Shown one piece after another: positions 52,511 through 62,388 of a stretch of DNA of 64,000 nt. A model generated the notes under the pieces. The model was not told where the DNA came from, searched no databases, and saw nothing but the letters and a program-made list of their open reading frames with translations. This stretch comes from Ralstonia sp. UNC404CL21Col (GTDB lineage Bacteria; Pseudomonadota; Gammaproteobacteria; Burkholderiales; Burkholderiaceae): assembly GCF_000620465.1 (NCBI RefSeq), contig NZ_JIBE01000004.1:992001-1056000 (forward strand). The letters run 5' to 3'. The position numbers were made by a program, and so were the translations under genes. How positions within the stretch are numbered: position 1 is the stretch's first letter; the number at the start of each line of letters is the position of its first letter.

Positions 52511-52888
52511 TCAGGTGACGGTCAGCGTTCCATTCATCGTCTCGTGGCCCGAGCCGCAGAAGATGTCGCACAGGAAATCGAACGTGCCTGTCTTGTCGGG
52601 TGTGAGCGCCAGCCGCACGGTCTGCCCCGGCACCACGTCGGCCCGTACGTTGAAATCCGGAATCGAAAAACCCATCAGGATGTCCTGCCCGGTCAGTTCG
52701 AACACCACGGGCACACCCCGCTTGAGCGTGATCTTGTCTGGCGCGAACGTGAACTTGCGCGCGTGCACGCGGATGACCGCCGGGCCCTCGCCGTGCGCAA
52801 TGCAGGCGAGCGCCGCGCCGGCCGCCAGCACGGTGAACTGACGCAGCGCCAAGCGGCGCTTGGGGTTGTGTGCGATGAGGGCGCGCAT
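52511..52888 (-). CDS. Exported cupredoxin with CuA-like Cys-Cys-His-Met site
   Basis: 125 residues. A basic N-terminus and hydrophobic stretch (RQFTVLAAGAALACIAHG) form a signal peptide, then a cupredoxin domain as in cytochrome oxidase subunit II. The C-terminal ligand loop CDIFCGSGHETM is intact (CxxxCxxxHxxM). Where CuA proteins normally have a His (HGFSIP-type), this one reads DILMGFSIPDF, so one copper ligand appears replaced by Met. It follows the metallophosphoesterase gene with 1 bp between stop and start. Role may be copper handling or electron transfer in the periplasm. Confidence 0.82.
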   Translation of the reverse strand: MRALIAHNPKRRLALRQFTVLAAGAALACIAHGEGPAVIRVHARKFTFAPDKITLKRGVPVVFELTGQDILMGFSIPDFNVRADVVPGQTVRLALTPDKTGTFDFLCDIFCGSGHETMNGTLTVT

Positions 52889-52889
52889 G

Positions 52890-53849
52890 TCAGGTGGTCT
52901 CCGGGGTTTTGGTGGCGGTGGCTTCGCTGGTGGGTTGGATCGGCTGCTCGGCCAGCGCCCAGGTGGCGGCGTCCTGCTTGCCGTGCTCCGCGATGCTGCG
53001 CCAGCCGAGGCCGCGATACGGTGCGGCGGCATCCCAAGGGATCGGGTTGCGTTTGGCCTGCGAGCCCGGCGCGGGCGGTGCGGGCAGCGGGAACATCAGC
53101 GAGCGCGCCGAGTGGTGCGCGATGTGCCCGGTCATGTGGTGATGTTCCTGGTGGATGTGGCCGTAGAACACCGTCACGTTGGGGTGCGGCATCAGCAAGT
53201 CGATGACCTGCTGGCCATCGCGCGTGGCCCAGTCCCATTGCGGGTACAGATCGAACAGCGGCCGGTGCGTGAACACGACGATGGGCGTGTGCGCCGGCAC
53301 GGAGCGCACATCTGCCGCCAGCCACGCGAGCTGTGCATCGCCCACGCGCGCCGACGGGTCCGACACGTTGTCGATGGCGATGAAGTGCACGCCCTTGTGA
53401 TCGAACGAATAATGCGTGCGGCCGAAGAGTTCGATATAGGCCTCGCCGTTGTCGAGCGAGGCGTCGTGCTCGCCCGGCATGTAATGCACCACCGGCACCT
53501 TGATCCGCGCGGCAATGTCGCGAAACTCGGCCAGGCGCTTGCGGCGCTCGGCAGGGTCGTCGCTGATGTGGCTGAGGTCGCCCGTAAAGATGACGAAATC
53601 CGGCGCCGGCGACAGCGCATTGACCGCCGCAATCGCCTTGGGCAGCGTGCCTTGCGAATCGGGGTTGGGCGCGCCCTTGAAGCCCCAGTGCGTGTCGGAT
53701 AACTGCACGAAATAGAAATCGTCTGGCTTGGCGCCGGCGGCGCGCGTGGTGGCCGCCATCGCCTGCCAGCCGGGCAGGCCGGATGCGTACACCAGACCGC
53801 CGACCGCGGCCAGTTGCAGGAACTGGCGTCGTCCGGGTTGCTTGCTCAT
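52890..53849 (-). CDS. Tat-exported calcineurin-like metallophosphoesterase
   Basis: 319 residues. A twin-arginine signal (GRRQFLQLAAVGG) precedes a metallophosphoesterase domain: LSDTHWG, FTGDLSH, GEHD, FTHRP and YGHIHQEHHH supply the dinuclear metal ligands. Tat export fits a metal-loaded folded enzyme. AGGGGA precedes the start. It is divergent from the ECF sigma gene and runs into the cupredoxin gene, so it is likely part of the same regulon. Substrate unknown. Confidence 0.9.
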   Translation of the reverse strand: MSKQPGRRQFLQLAAVGGLVYASGLPGWQAMAATTRAAGAKPDDFYFVQLSDTHWGFKGAPNPDSQGTLPKAIAAVNALSPAPDFVIFTGDLSHISDDPAERRKRLAEFRDIAARIKVPVVHYMPGEHDASLDNGEAYIELFGRTHYSFDHKGVHFIAIDNVSDPSARVGDAQLAWLAADVRSVPAHTPIVVFTHRPLFDLYPQWDWATRDGQQVIDLLMPHPNVTVFYGHIHQEHHHMTGHIAHHSARSLMFPLPAPPAPGSQAKRNPIPWDAAAPYRGLGWRSIAEHGKQDAATWALAEQPIQPTSEATATKTPETT

Positions 53850-53997
53850 GGATGTCCCCTGCAATAGATGGCTGAGTTTGGGAAGGCCCAGCGCGATGGA
53901 ATTGGATAGGGAGGAAGCGCCGGTCCTGCCTGTCATACCGGCCGGCGTGCCGGCGTATTCCACGAGATTCGCGTTTTCACAAAATTTCTTTGGGGCG

Positions 53998-54026
53998 GGA
54001 ATAAACTGGATTGCACCCAGGTATAC
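53998..54026 (+). promoter_or_regulatory. Candidate ECF-sigma autoregulated promoter
   Basis: GGAATA (53998-54003) and GTATAC (54021-54026) are 17 bp apart, 26 bp before the sigma-gene ATG. The GGAA...GTA pattern is typical of ECF-type promoters. The rest of the 202-bp gap (53850-54051) shows no gene. Confidence 0.5.
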
Positions 54027-54051
54027 GGAGGTCAACCGCCTCCAGGCCGCC

Positions 54052-54696
54052 ATGCCCGACCTGCCCGACTTGCCGGACCCCACGCCCGATCTGCCCACCG
54101 ATGCGCAGCGCTTTGCGCAGGCGGTGTTGCCGCATGTCGATGCCGCCTACAACCTGGCGCGCTGGCTTTCGGGCGACGCGCAAGACGCCGACGACATCGT
54201 CCAGGAAGCCTGCCTGCGCGCATTCCGGCTATTCGGCGGGTTTCGCGGCGGCGATGGCCGCCCGTGGCTGCTGGCCATCGTGCGTAACACGTGGTTCTCG
54301 GAGTGCGCGCGCCGCAAGCAGGCCCCAGCCCAGCCGTGGGACGACGATGCAGCAGCAGGACAGGCGCACGACGACAGCGCCAGCTACGGCATCGACCCCG
54401 CCGCGCTGCTCGCCCGCATCGACGATGTGCGCCGCGTCCATGTCGCGCTGGCGCAATTGCCGGTGCCGTATCGCGAGGTGCTTGTGCTGCGTGAACTGGA
54501 GGACCTGCCGTACCGCGACATTGCCGCCGTGGTCGATGCGCCCATCGGCACGGTCATGTCGCGGCTGGCACGTGCGCGGCAGCAGCTCGCACGCCTATTG
54601 ACGGAAGACACCGCGCCACCGCGCACCAATGTGACGCCCATCCGCGCATCGGGCGGCATGGGAAACAGCACCAAGGAGGCCCGCCATGAACTGTGA
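54052..54696 (+). CDS. ECF-family sigma factor
   Basis: 214 residues. Region 2 contains DADDIVQEACLRAFRLFGGF and RPWLLAIVRN. Region 4 has LPVPYREVLVLRELEDLPYRDIA with VVDAPIGTVMSRLARARQQL. The start MPDLPDLPDPT is repeat-like and another start nearby is possible. It overlaps the anti-sigma gene by 11 bp. It probably controls itself, the anti-sigma and the divergent metallophosphoesterase-cupredoxin pair. Confidence 0.92.
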   Translation: MPDLPDLPDPTPDLPTDAQRFAQAVLPHVDAAYNLARWLSGDAQDADDIVQEACLRAFRLFGGFRGGDGRPWLLAIVRNTWFSECARRKQAPAQPWDDDAAAGQAHDDSASYGIDPAALLARIDDVRRVHVALAQLPVPYREVLVLRELEDLPYRDIAAVVDAPIGTVMSRLARARQQLARLLTEDTAPPRTNVTPIRASGGMGNSTKEARHEL

Positions 54697-55501
54697 CGAC
54701 ATCCGCGCGCTGCTGGCCGCCCGCGCCGATGGCGAACTCGGTGCGGCCGACAGCCTGCGCATGGAAACGCATCTGGGCACGTGTGCCGCTTGCACCGACA
54801 TCGCAGCGCGCCACGATGGCGTGGTGCGAGCGCTGCGCCAGGGGCTGCGTGCGCCGGCGCTGTACATGAAGGCGCCGGCGGGTTTGAACGAGCGGGTGTT
54901 GCGCGCCGTGCAGGCCGAAGCCGGTGCGCGGCCCGAACCCGCTGCCACGCGCGCGCCGCGCCGGGCGGAATCGCCATGGCAGCGGCTGGCGCACTGGCTG
55001 GTCACGCCATCCCGTGGGCTTGGTCTGGGGGCGGGCGCACTGGCCGCGGTGGCGCTCGGGGTGGGCGTTCTCGTCGGGCGGCCCGATACGGCGGCGCTCA
55101 CCGCGCACGACATCACGGCCAGCCATGTGCGGGCGCTGCTGGGTGCGCGCGAGACTGATGTCGTGTCATCGGATCGTCATACCGTCAAGCCGTGGTTCAA
55201 CGGCCGTATCGACTACGCGCCGCCTGTCACCGACCTTGCCGCACGCGGTTTCCCGCTGATCGGCGGACGGCTCGATTACATCGACGGGCGTCCGGTTGCG
55301 GTGCTGGTCTACCGCGCGTCGCAGCATCCCGTCGACTTGTACGTACGCCCTGAGGCCGGCAGCGACACCGAGCCGGCGGTACGTACCGAACGCGGCTATC
55401 AGCTTGTCGTCTGGCGCAGCGCAGGCATGGGCTACTGGGCCATCACCGATGCGTCTGCCGATGTGGCGCAAGCGTTTGCGCGGGCCGTGCGCGGCGATTG
55501 A
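54686..55501 (+). CDS. Zinc-binding anti-sigma factor with one membrane helix
   Basis: 271 residues. The N-terminal anti-sigma motif HLGTCAAC (HxxxCxxC) with an upstream Cys3 matches ZAS domains. One membrane helix lies at about 113-135 (LGLGAGALAAVALGVGVLVG) and a periplasmic C-terminal domain (about 140-270) would sense the signal. AAGGAGG precedes the ATG inside the sigma gene. It should hold the ECF sigma at the membrane until the stimulus is present. Confidence 0.9.
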   Translation: MNCDDIRALLAARADGELGAADSLRMETHLGTCAACTDIAARHDGVVRALRQGLRAPALYMKAPAGLNERVLRAVQAEAGARPEPAATRAPRRAESPWQRLAHWLVTPSRGLGLGAGALAAVALGVGVLVGRPDTAALTAHDITASHVRALLGARETDVVSSDRHTVKPWFNGRIDYAPPVTDLAARGFPLIGGRLDYIDGRPVAVLVYRASQHPVDLYVRPEAGSDTEPAVRTERGYQLVVWRSAGMGYWAITDASADVAQAFARAVRGD

Positions 55502-55601
55502 GTCCGGACAGCGGGCGGCTTGCGTGTGCGCGCACGTGCTCAACGGGCCGCGCTTTGATATTGACCGGGCACGGGCTTACCCTCGTATTGGCGCCAAATC
55601 A

Positions 55602-55629
55602 CAAAGGTTTCGGTTCCGGTGACCGATAC
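55602..55629 (+). promoter_or_regulatory. Weak sigma-28-like promoter before the wsp operon
   Basis: CAAA (55602-55605) and ACCGATAC (55622-55629) resemble a FliA promoter, with spacing one base longer than ideal. They lie about 100 bp before wspA, in the 228-bp gap 55502-55729 that holds nothing else visible. Confidence 0.3.
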
Positions 55630-55729
55630 GTTCCTTTACCATTCCAAACAGTTCTGTGTGGCGGCTTTGCGCCCCTTCCAGGACTTTCTCGCCGCTGTCT
55701 TCTCTTTTGGCTTCTTGTAGGTTTCAAAC

Positions 55730-57406
55730 ATGGTCTCTGCGACGCCCCGCATCAGCAACGCAACCCTGTCAGGCATGCTTCGCGGCGGCCGTTTTTCCCT
55801 TGGCAACCGCATCGTCTTCAGCTTCGGCATGCTGTTCGTGCTGATGGTGATCATGGCCGTGGTTTCCTACAACCGCCTGCGCGCGATCGATCAGGAAGCC
55901 CTGAGCCTCGAGCGCGATTCCGTGCCGGGGCTGTATCTGTCGACATCGCTGCGGGCCACCACGCGCAACAGCCACGCGATGCTGGAGCGCGCGCTGTTCG
56001 TGGATGCCGACCCCGAGCTTGCCAATCGCGATTTGGAGCGCGCCGCACAACTCGTGCGTGACCTCGACAAGCATTCGGCCGACTACGAAAGCACCATCTA
56101 CCGCGACGACGACCGCCAGCGCTTCCGCGTCTATCGGGCAGTCGTCGACAAGTACCTGCCGATGTTCAACGAGGCCATGCAGCTCGCCCGTACGTCCAAG
56201 CCGGCAGCGCAGGCCGTCGCCCGGCGCGCCGTGCCGGTCTGGGAGGAAGCCACGGCGCTGGCCGACAAGCTCGTTGCCGACAACCGGGCCGTGGCCGACG
56301 AGTCGGCCCGCCAGATCCGTGCGTCCGTGCAAAGCACCGAGATCACACTGGCCGTGGCGCTGGGCGTGGTGCTGCTTGCCGCGCTGGTGTTGGGCTATGC
56401 GCTGTTCAAGGCCATCACGGTGCCGATGGCGCGTGTAGTGGATGCGCACGACGACATGCGTACCGGCAACCTGTCTGGCCGGCTCGACCTGCGCCGCAAC
56501 GATGAATTCGGCACGCTGGAAGAAGGCTTCAACCGCATGGCCGAAGAGCTGGCGAGCCTGGTATCGCAAGCGCAGAAATCTTCGCTGCAGGTGACGACGT
56601 CCGTGGCCGAGATTGCCGCGACCTCCAAGGAGCAGCAAGCCACCGCCGCCGAAACGGCCGCGACCACCACCGAGATCGGCGCAACGTCGCGCGAGATCTT
56701 TGCCACCTCCCGCGACCTGTTGCGCACCATGAACGAGGTATCGAGCGTGGCCGAGCAGTCGGCCACCCTGGCCGGCGCCAGCCAGAGCGGCCTGACCCGC
56801 ATGGAAGACACCATGCGCGGCGTGATGGAAGCGGCGGGTTCGGTCAACGCCAAGCTGGCCATCCTCAACGAGAAAGCGACCAACATCAACCAGGTGGTCT
56901 CCACCATCACCAAGGTGGCCGACCAGACCAACCTGCTGTCGCTCAACGCCGCCATCGAGGCCGAGAAGGCCGGCGAGTACGGCCGCGGCTTTGCGGTGGT
57001 CGCCACGGAAATCCGCCGGCTGGCCGACCAGACAGCGGTGGCCACGTACGACATCGAACAGACGGTCAAGGAAATCCAATCGGCCGTATCCGCCGGCGTG
57101 ATGGGCATGGACAAGTTCTCGGAAGAGGTGCGGCGCGGCATGCGCGACGTGCAGCAGGTCGGCACGCAGCTCTCGCAGATCATTACCGAAGTGCAGACGC
57201 TGGCACCGCGCTTCCAGATGGTGAACGAAGGCATGCAGACGCAGGCCACCGGCGCCGAGCAGATTACGCAGGCGCTGTCGCAGTTGTCGGAAGCCGCGCA
57301 GCAGACGGCGGAATCGCTGCGCCAGTCGTCGCAGGCCATTGATGACCTGACGCTGGTGGCCAACCAGCTTCGTACCGGCGTGTCGCGCTTCAAGATCGAA
57401 GCCTGA
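55730..57406 (+). CDS. wspA: Wsp methyl-accepting chemoreceptor
   Basis: 558 residues. Membrane helix at about 29-50, a periplasmic four-helix-bundle sensor (to about 205), a second helix at about 207-228, HAMP, then the signalling domain. The tip, [18 protein letters not shown], is the form typical of WspA. It senses surface contact or envelope stress and controls the WspE kinase. First of seven genes in Wsp order. Confidence 0.94.
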   Translation: MVSATPRISNATLSGMLRGGRFSLGNRIVFSFGMLFVLMVIMAVVSYNRLRAIDQEALSLERDSVPGLYLSTSLRATTRNSHAMLERALFVDADPELANRDLERAAQLVRDLDKHSADYESTIYRDDDRQRFRVYRAVVDKYLPMFNEAMQLARTSKPAAQAVARRAVPVWEEATALADKLVADNRAVADESARQIRASVQSTEITLAVALGVVLLAALVLGYALFKAITVPMARVVDAHDDMRTGNLSGRLDLRRNDEFGTLEEGFNRMAEELASLVSQAQKSSLQVTTSVAEIAATSKEQQATAAETAATTTEIGATSREIFATSRDLLRTMNEVSSVAEQSATLAGASQSGLTRMEDTMRGVMEAAGSVNAKLAILNEKATNINQVVSTITKVADQTNLLSLNAAIEAEKAGEYGRGFAVVATEIRRLADQTAVATYDIEQTVKEIQSAVSAGVMGMDKFSEEVRRGMRDVQQVGTQLSQIITEVQTLAPRFQMVNEGMQTQATGAEQITQALSQLSEAAQQTAESLRQSSQAIDDLTLVANQLRTGVSRFKIEA

Positions 57407-57454
57407 TCCGACGCGCGTGCGCATTGAAGTGTTTTTGCCGTAGCGAGAATCGCC

Positions 57455-57919
57455 ATGCTTTACCTCCTGTTCCAACTCGATGGCGACCGCTATGCGCTGA
57501 ACGTGGCGCAGATTGCTGAAGTGCTGCCGCTGGCCGCCACCAAGTCGATTCCGGGTGCGCCTGCGTGGGTGGCGGGCGTGATCGAGCGGCATGGCTCGCC
57601 TGTGCCGGTGATCGACTTGCCGCAACTTGCGTTGGGCCGGCCGGCACGGCCGCTGCGCTCCACGCGTCTGGCGCTGGTGCGCTATGAAGCCGAGGTCCGG
57701 GGTGACGACGCACCGCTCCTCGGCCTGATGCTCGAGCATGCAACGCACACACGCCGCATCGACGATGCGCGCTTTGCCGACAGCGGTGTCGCGACGCCCA
57801 ACGCACGCTGGCTCGGCCCCGTGGCAAGCCTGGACGATGGTCTCGTGCAACGCGTGGATACCGAGGCGATGCTGGACGCGCACGTGCGTGCGCTGCTGTT
57901 TCCGGCAGCCGTCGGCTGA
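57455..57919 (+). CDS. wspB: Wsp CheW-like coupling protein
   Basis: 154 residues, a single CheW domain (LLFQLDGDRYALNVAQIAEV; VAGVIERHGSPVPVIDL). It couples WspA to WspE. The next gene starts 5 bp later. Confidence 0.92.
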   Translation: MLYLLFQLDGDRYALNVAQIAEVLPLAATKSIPGAPAWVAGVIERHGSPVPVIDLPQLALGRPARPLRSTRLALVRYEAEVRGDDAPLLGLMLEHATHTRRIDDARFADSGVATPNARWLGPVASLDDGLVQRVDTEAMLDAHVRALLFPAAVG

Positions 57920-57924
57920 GCATC

Positions 57925-59379
57925 ATGGTGGCCGTCGACCCCCGCTTTGAAGCCTGGCTCTCACATGAGACCGGCATTGACGCGCCGTCGCTCGGCACGA
58001 ACGCGCTGGAGCGCGCTGTGCTGGACCGCACGCGCGCCATGCTGGCCGCGCGCGGTATGCCCGACACGGTGGACGCGGTGGATGCCGCAGCGCTCGACGC
58101 GTACTGGCTGCGCCTGAACACCGCGCCCGACGAACGGCAGGCCCTGATCGAGGCGCTGGTGGTGCCCGAGACGTGGTTCTTCCGAGACCGCGAGGCCTTT
58201 GTCACGCTGGCCCGCGTGGTGGGCGAAAAACTTGCGCGCGAGCCGATGCGCGTCCTGCGCATCCTGAGCGCGCCGTGCTCGACCGGCGAAGAGCCGTATT
58301 CCGCAGCGATGGCGTTGCTCGATGCCGGCATCGACCCCGCCCGCTTCACCATCGATGCGATCGACATCAGCACGCGCGCCATCGAACAGGCCCGGCGTGC
58401 GGTGTACGGGCGCAATGCCTTCCGCGGGCATCCGCTGACCTTCCGTGACCGGCATTTCACTGAAGCCGCCGGCGGCTGGCAATTGAGCGATACCGTGCGC
58501 GGGCTGGTGCGCTTTGCCCAAGGCAATCTGTCCGACGCGCCGGCCGACGACACGCGCTACGACTTCATCTTCTGCCGCAACGTGCTGATCTACTTCCACC
58601 GCGATGCGCAGGACCAGGCGATTCGCCGGCTCGATTCGCAACTGGCGGAAGACGGCATGATCTTCGTAGGCCCCGCTGAAACGGGCCTGATGATGCGCCA
58701 TGCCATGACTTCAGCGCGGATTCCGCTGGCGTTTGCATTTCAGCGCACGGCTGCGGGAGAGACCGGTGCGCGGGCGTCCCTGCCGTTCCGTTTGCCGTTG
58801 CCGCCGGAGACCGCCGCTTCCGCGGTCGGGCTGCCCGGCGTGGCGTTGCCGTCGGTGCCGGTGCGGCCCGTGGCGGCGCGCGTGCCCGCCCCATCCCGGC
58901 CTAGCCCGGCGCCCAGCCTCGCGACACGCCCGCTGGCGCACCCGTTGGCACGCCCCGTACTGCGCACCATTCCCGAGATTGAAGCCGTGCTGGGTGAGCC
59001 GCCCACGGTGGCGGAAGCGCGGCGGTTGGCCGACGCCGGCAATCTTGACGAAGCCGAGCGCGTGGCGCTGGAGATCGCCAACCTGCGCGCGCCCGAAGCC
59101 GATACGTTCTACCTGCTCGGCCTGATTGCCGATGCGCGCGGCCGCCATGCCGATGCCGGCGATTTCTACCGCAAGGCGCTGTACCTGGAACCTGCCCACT
59201 ACGAAGCGCTGACCCATCTTGCCGCGCTGCTCGACGTGGCCGGCGATACCGTGGCTGCACGCCAGCTGATGCTGCGTGCGGAGCGCGCGCTGGCGCGTCA
59301 GGGCAAGACACCTTCCGCATCATCCGAATCCGGAACACCGGAGCACACACGAGGAACGCATGGCGCACGCCGTCCATGA
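57925..59379 (+). CDS. wspC: Wsp CheR-type methyltransferase with TPR repeats
   Basis: 484 residues. CheR catalytic domain (about 1-270; ILSAPCSTGEEPYSAAM as the SAM-binding motif, FIFCRNVLIYF), a Pro/Ala/Arg linker (about 285-345) and C-terminal TPR repeats (about 370-465). It methylates WspA. It runs 20 bp into wspD. Confidence 0.94.
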   Translation: MVAVDPRFEAWLSHETGIDAPSLGTNALERAVLDRTRAMLAARGMPDTVDAVDAAALDAYWLRLNTAPDERQALIEALVVPETWFFRDREAFVTLARVVGEKLAREPMRVLRILSAPCSTGEEPYSAAMALLDAGIDPARFTIDAIDISTRAIEQARRAVYGRNAFRGHPLTFRDRHFTEAAGGWQLSDTVRGLVRFAQGNLSDAPADDTRYDFIFCRNVLIYFHRDAQDQAIRRLDSQLAEDGMIFVGPAETGLMMRHAMTSARIPLAFAFQRTAAGETGARASLPFRLPLPPETAASAVGLPGVALPSVPVRPVAARVPAPSRPSPAPSLATRPLAHPLARPVLRTIPEIEAVLGEPPTVAEARRLADAGNLDEAERVALEIANLRAPEADTFYLLGLIADARGRHADAGDFYRKALYLEPAHYEALTHLAALLDVAGDTVAARQLMLRAERALARQGKTPSASSESGTPEHTRGTHGARRP

Positions 59380-60061
59380 CCACGCGGGCGTCACCACGCT
59401 CGTTGATGACTGCTGGAACCGCATCGGCACGCGCGGCGATCAATCCTGCCCGCGCCTGGCCGAGTATTCGCGCTGCCTGAATTGCCCCATCTTTGAAGAG
59501 GGGGCCGCGGCGCTGCTCGATCGCGCACTGAGCGACGCCGACCTGGAAGCCGCCGCGCAGGCGCATCGCACGGCCGTGCCGCTGCGTGCGCTGGAGCACG
59601 CGGGCGCGGAGCTGGCCGTGCTTGTTTTCCGCATCGCCGACGAATGGCTCGCGCTGCCGGCTGCGGCGCTGCGGCAGATCGATACGCCGCGCGCCATCCA
59701 CACGTTGCCGCATCGGCGTAACCGGGTGGTGCTGGGGCTGGTGAACATTCGCGGGGCGCTGACGGTGGCGGTGTCGCTGGGCGAGCTGCTGGGGCTGGAT
59801 CGCACGGGCAACAAGTACGCCGGGCGCAACGGCTACGCGCGGCTGCTTGTGGCTGCGCACAACGACGAGCCCGCCGTCTTTCCTGTGGACGAGGTGGAGG
59901 GCGTGCTGCGCTTTCCGGCCACTGCGCTGCTGCCGGTGCCGTCCACACTCACGCACGCCACCACGGCCCACGCACGCGGCGTGCTGGCGTGGCGCGATGT
60001 CACCATTGGCCTGCTCGACACCGATCGCGTGTTCGATTCGATTGCCCGGAGCCTGCGATGA
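59360..60061 (+). CDS. wspD: Wsp CheW-like protein with Cys-rich N-terminus
   Basis: 233 residues. The N-terminus has a Cys-rich signature (DDCWNRIG, SCPRLAEYSRCLNCPIFEEG) characteristic of WspD, followed by a CheW domain (VFRIADEWLALPAAALRQI; GLVNIRGALTVAVSL). Start at 59360 behind GAGGA; 4-bp overlap with wspE. Confidence 0.93.
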   Translation: MAHAVHDHAGVTTLVDDCWNRIGTRGDQSCPRLAEYSRCLNCPIFEEGAAALLDRALSDADLEAAAQAHRTAVPLRALEHAGAELAVLVFRIADEWLALPAAALRQIDTPRAIHTLPHRRNRVVLGLVNIRGALTVAVSLGELLGLDRTGNKYAGRNGYARLLVAAHNDEPAVFPVDEVEGVLRFPATALLPVPSTLTHATTAHARGVLAWRDVTIGLLDTDRVFDSIARSLR

Positions 60062-62388
60062 GCGTGGATGACGATCTGGGACGCCAATCGCTGCTGGCCC
60101 TGTTCCATGAGGAGGCGCAGACGCAGACGCGTGTGCTTTCCACCGGCTTGCTGACACTGGAGCGTGCGCCCACCGATGCCGCGGCGCTGGAAGCCTGCAT
60201 GCGCGCCGCACATTCGCTCAAGGGCGCCGCGCGCATCGTTGGCCTGCAGGACGGTGTGGACGTTGCGCACCGCATGGAGGAGTGGTTCGTGGCAGCACAG
60301 CGCGCCACGCTCGTGCTGACCGCCGCGCATATCGACGTGCTGTTGCGCGGCACGGATCTGTTGCTGCGCGTCGGCCAGCCCGGCACCGCAGGTCAGCTGC
60401 CGCGCGCCGAAGTGGAGGCCGTGCTGGCTGCGTTTTCCGCGCCGGAGCGTGCCGCCGCTGCGCCCGCCGCTACAACGTTTGCCGACCCTGACGCGGCCGC
60501 AGAAGACGCCACGATGAAGGCTGCGATGGCGTTGTTGAACGCCGAGGTGGCCGCCTTGTCGGCTCCGCCCGTGCCGGCGCCCGAGCCCGCCGCGCCTGCA
60601 CCGCATCGTGCACCCATCGGCACCACGCGCGATCCGCACCGCATGCTGCGCGTGCGTGCCGACAACCTCGACCGTCTGCTCAGCCTGTCGGGCGAATCGC
60701 TGGTCGAGTCCCGCTGGCTCAAACCGTTCGGCGAGTCGATGCTGCGCGTCAAACGCAGCCACCGCGCGGCCGCGCTGGCGCTCGATGCGCTCTACGAAAC
60801 GCTGGTCGAACGGCTCGACCGGCATGCCGACGCCGACACGCACGCGGCACTCAACGACGTGCGCCAGATGCTCGGCCACATGCAACAGACGCTGGGCGAG
60901 CATATCGACGATCTTGACCGGTTCGACCGGCGCAGCACGCATCTTGCGCAGCAGTTGTACGACGAGGCCCTGCAATGCCGGATGCGGCCCTTCGGGGACG
61001 CCACACACGCCTATCCGCGTGTGGTGCGCGACCTCGCGCGCTCCCTGGGCAAGCATGTGCGCTTCAACATCGTCGGCGAGGCCACGCAGGTCGACCGCGA
61101 CATCCTCGACATGCTTGACGCCCCGCTGGGCCACCTGCTGCGCAACGCCGTCGACCATGGTGTGGAAGCGCCGCAGGCCCGTGAGGCGCAGGGCAAGCCG
61201 GCGGAAGCCGCCATTACGCTGGAAGCGCGGCACAGCGCCGGCAAGCTGCTGATTACCGTGGCGGATGATGGCGCCGGCATCGACCTGGAAGCGGTGCGTG
61301 CGGCGGTGGTGCGGCGCGGCCTGTCCGATGTCGATACCGCAAGCCGCCTGTCGGATCACGAGTTGCTTGATTTCCTCCTGCTGCCCGGCTTCTCGATGCG
61401 TGAGCAGGTGACGGATGTGTCCGGCCGCGGCGTCGGGCTCGATGCCGTGCACGAGATGGTCAAGGCGGTGCGCGGCACTGTTCGCATCCACAACGAGCCG
61501 GGGCGCGGCACGCGCTTCATGCTGCAGTTGCCGCTCACGCTGTCCGTCATCCGCAGCCTGCTGGTGGATGTGGGCGGCGAGGCCTATGCGTTTCCGCTGG
61601 CTTACGTGCGGCGCACGCTCGAGCTGGCCCGCTCCGAGATCGACATGCTCGAAGGGCAGCAGCATTTCAGCTTCGAAGGCCGCCCGGTGGGTTTGGTGAC
61701 GGCGCATCAGTTGCTCGGCACGCAGCCGCCGGGCGAAGCGCGCGACAGCGTGCCGGTGGTGGTCATTGGCGAAGGCGCCGAAACCTACGGCATTGCCGTC
61801 GATCGCTTCCTCGGGGAACGCATGCTGGTGGTCCAGCCGCTGGATGCGCGGCTGGGCAAGGTGCGCGACATCGCCGCCGGTGCATTGATGGAGAACGGCG
61901 ACGCGGTGCTGATCGTCGATGTGGACGATCTGCTGCGTTCGGTCGACAAGCTCGTCCGCGGAGGCCAGCTCGACAAGGTGCAACGCGCGCAGGGCGTGGC
62001 CGTGCAGCAGCGCAAGCACGTGCTGGTGGTGGACGATTCGCTGACGGTGCGCGAGCTGGAGCGCAAGCTGCTGGAAAAGCGCGGCTATGCGGTCACCGTG
62101 GCGGTGGATGGCATGGACGGTTGGAACGCCTTGCGCGGCGCCGACTTCGACCTCGTCGTGACCGACATCGACATGCCGCGCATGGACGGCATCGAGCTGG
62201 TCACGCTCATCAAGCGCGACGCTGCGCTCAAAACGCTGCCGGTGATGGTGGTGTCGTACAAGGACCGCGAGGAAGACCGCCGCCGTGGCCTGGATGCCGG
62301 CGCGGACTACTACCTCGCCAAAGGCAGTTTCCACGATGAAGCGCTGCTCGACGCAGTGCGCGACCTGATTGGAGAAGCGCGGACATGA
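60058..62388 (+). CDS. wspE: Wsp hybrid CheA-type histidine kinase
   Basis: 776 residues. Hpt domain with the phospho-His in AAHSLKGAARIVG (about 50), a Pro/Ala linker, HATPase (HLLRNAVDHGVE, DDGAGIDLE, GRGVGLDAV), CheW-like domain (about 510-620) and a C-terminal receiver (VVTDIDMPRMDGIEL). It phosphorylates WspR and WspF. ATGA overlaps on both ends. Confidence 0.95.
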   Translation: MSVDDDLGRQSLLALFHEEAQTQTRVLSTGLLTLERAPTDAAALEACMRAAHSLKGAARIVGLQDGVDVAHRMEEWFVAAQRATLVLTAAHIDVLLRGTDLLLRVGQPGTAGQLPRAEVEAVLAAFSAPERAAAAPAATTFADPDAAAEDATMKAAMALLNAEVAALSAPPVPAPEPAAPAPHRAPIGTTRDPHRMLRVRADNLDRLLSLSGESLVESRWLKPFGESMLRVKRSHRAAALALDALYETLVERLDRHADADTHAALNDVRQMLGHMQQTLGEHIDDLDRFDRRSTHLAQQLYDEALQCRMRPFGDATHAYPRVVRDLARSLGKHVRFNIVGEATQVDRDILDMLDAPLGHLLRNAVDHGVEAPQAREAQGKPAEAAITLEARHSAGKLLITVADDGAGIDLEAVRAAVVRRGLSDVDTASRLSDHELLDFLLLPGFSMREQVTDVSGRGVGLDAVHEMVKAVRGTVRIHNEPGRGTRFMLQLPLTLSVIRSLLVDVGGEAYAFPLAYVRRTLELARSEIDMLEGQQHFSFEGRPVGLVTAHQLLGTQPPGEARDSVPVVVIGEGAETYGIAVDRFLGERMLVVQPLDARLGKVRDIAAGALMENGDAVLIVDVDDLLRSVDKLVRGGQLDKVQRAQGVAVQQRKHVLVVDDSLTVRELERKLLEKRGYAVTVAVDGMDGWNALRGADFDLVVTDIDMPRMDGIELVTLIKRDAALKTLPVMVVSYKDREEDRRRGLDAGADYYLAKGSFHDEALLDAVRDLIGEART

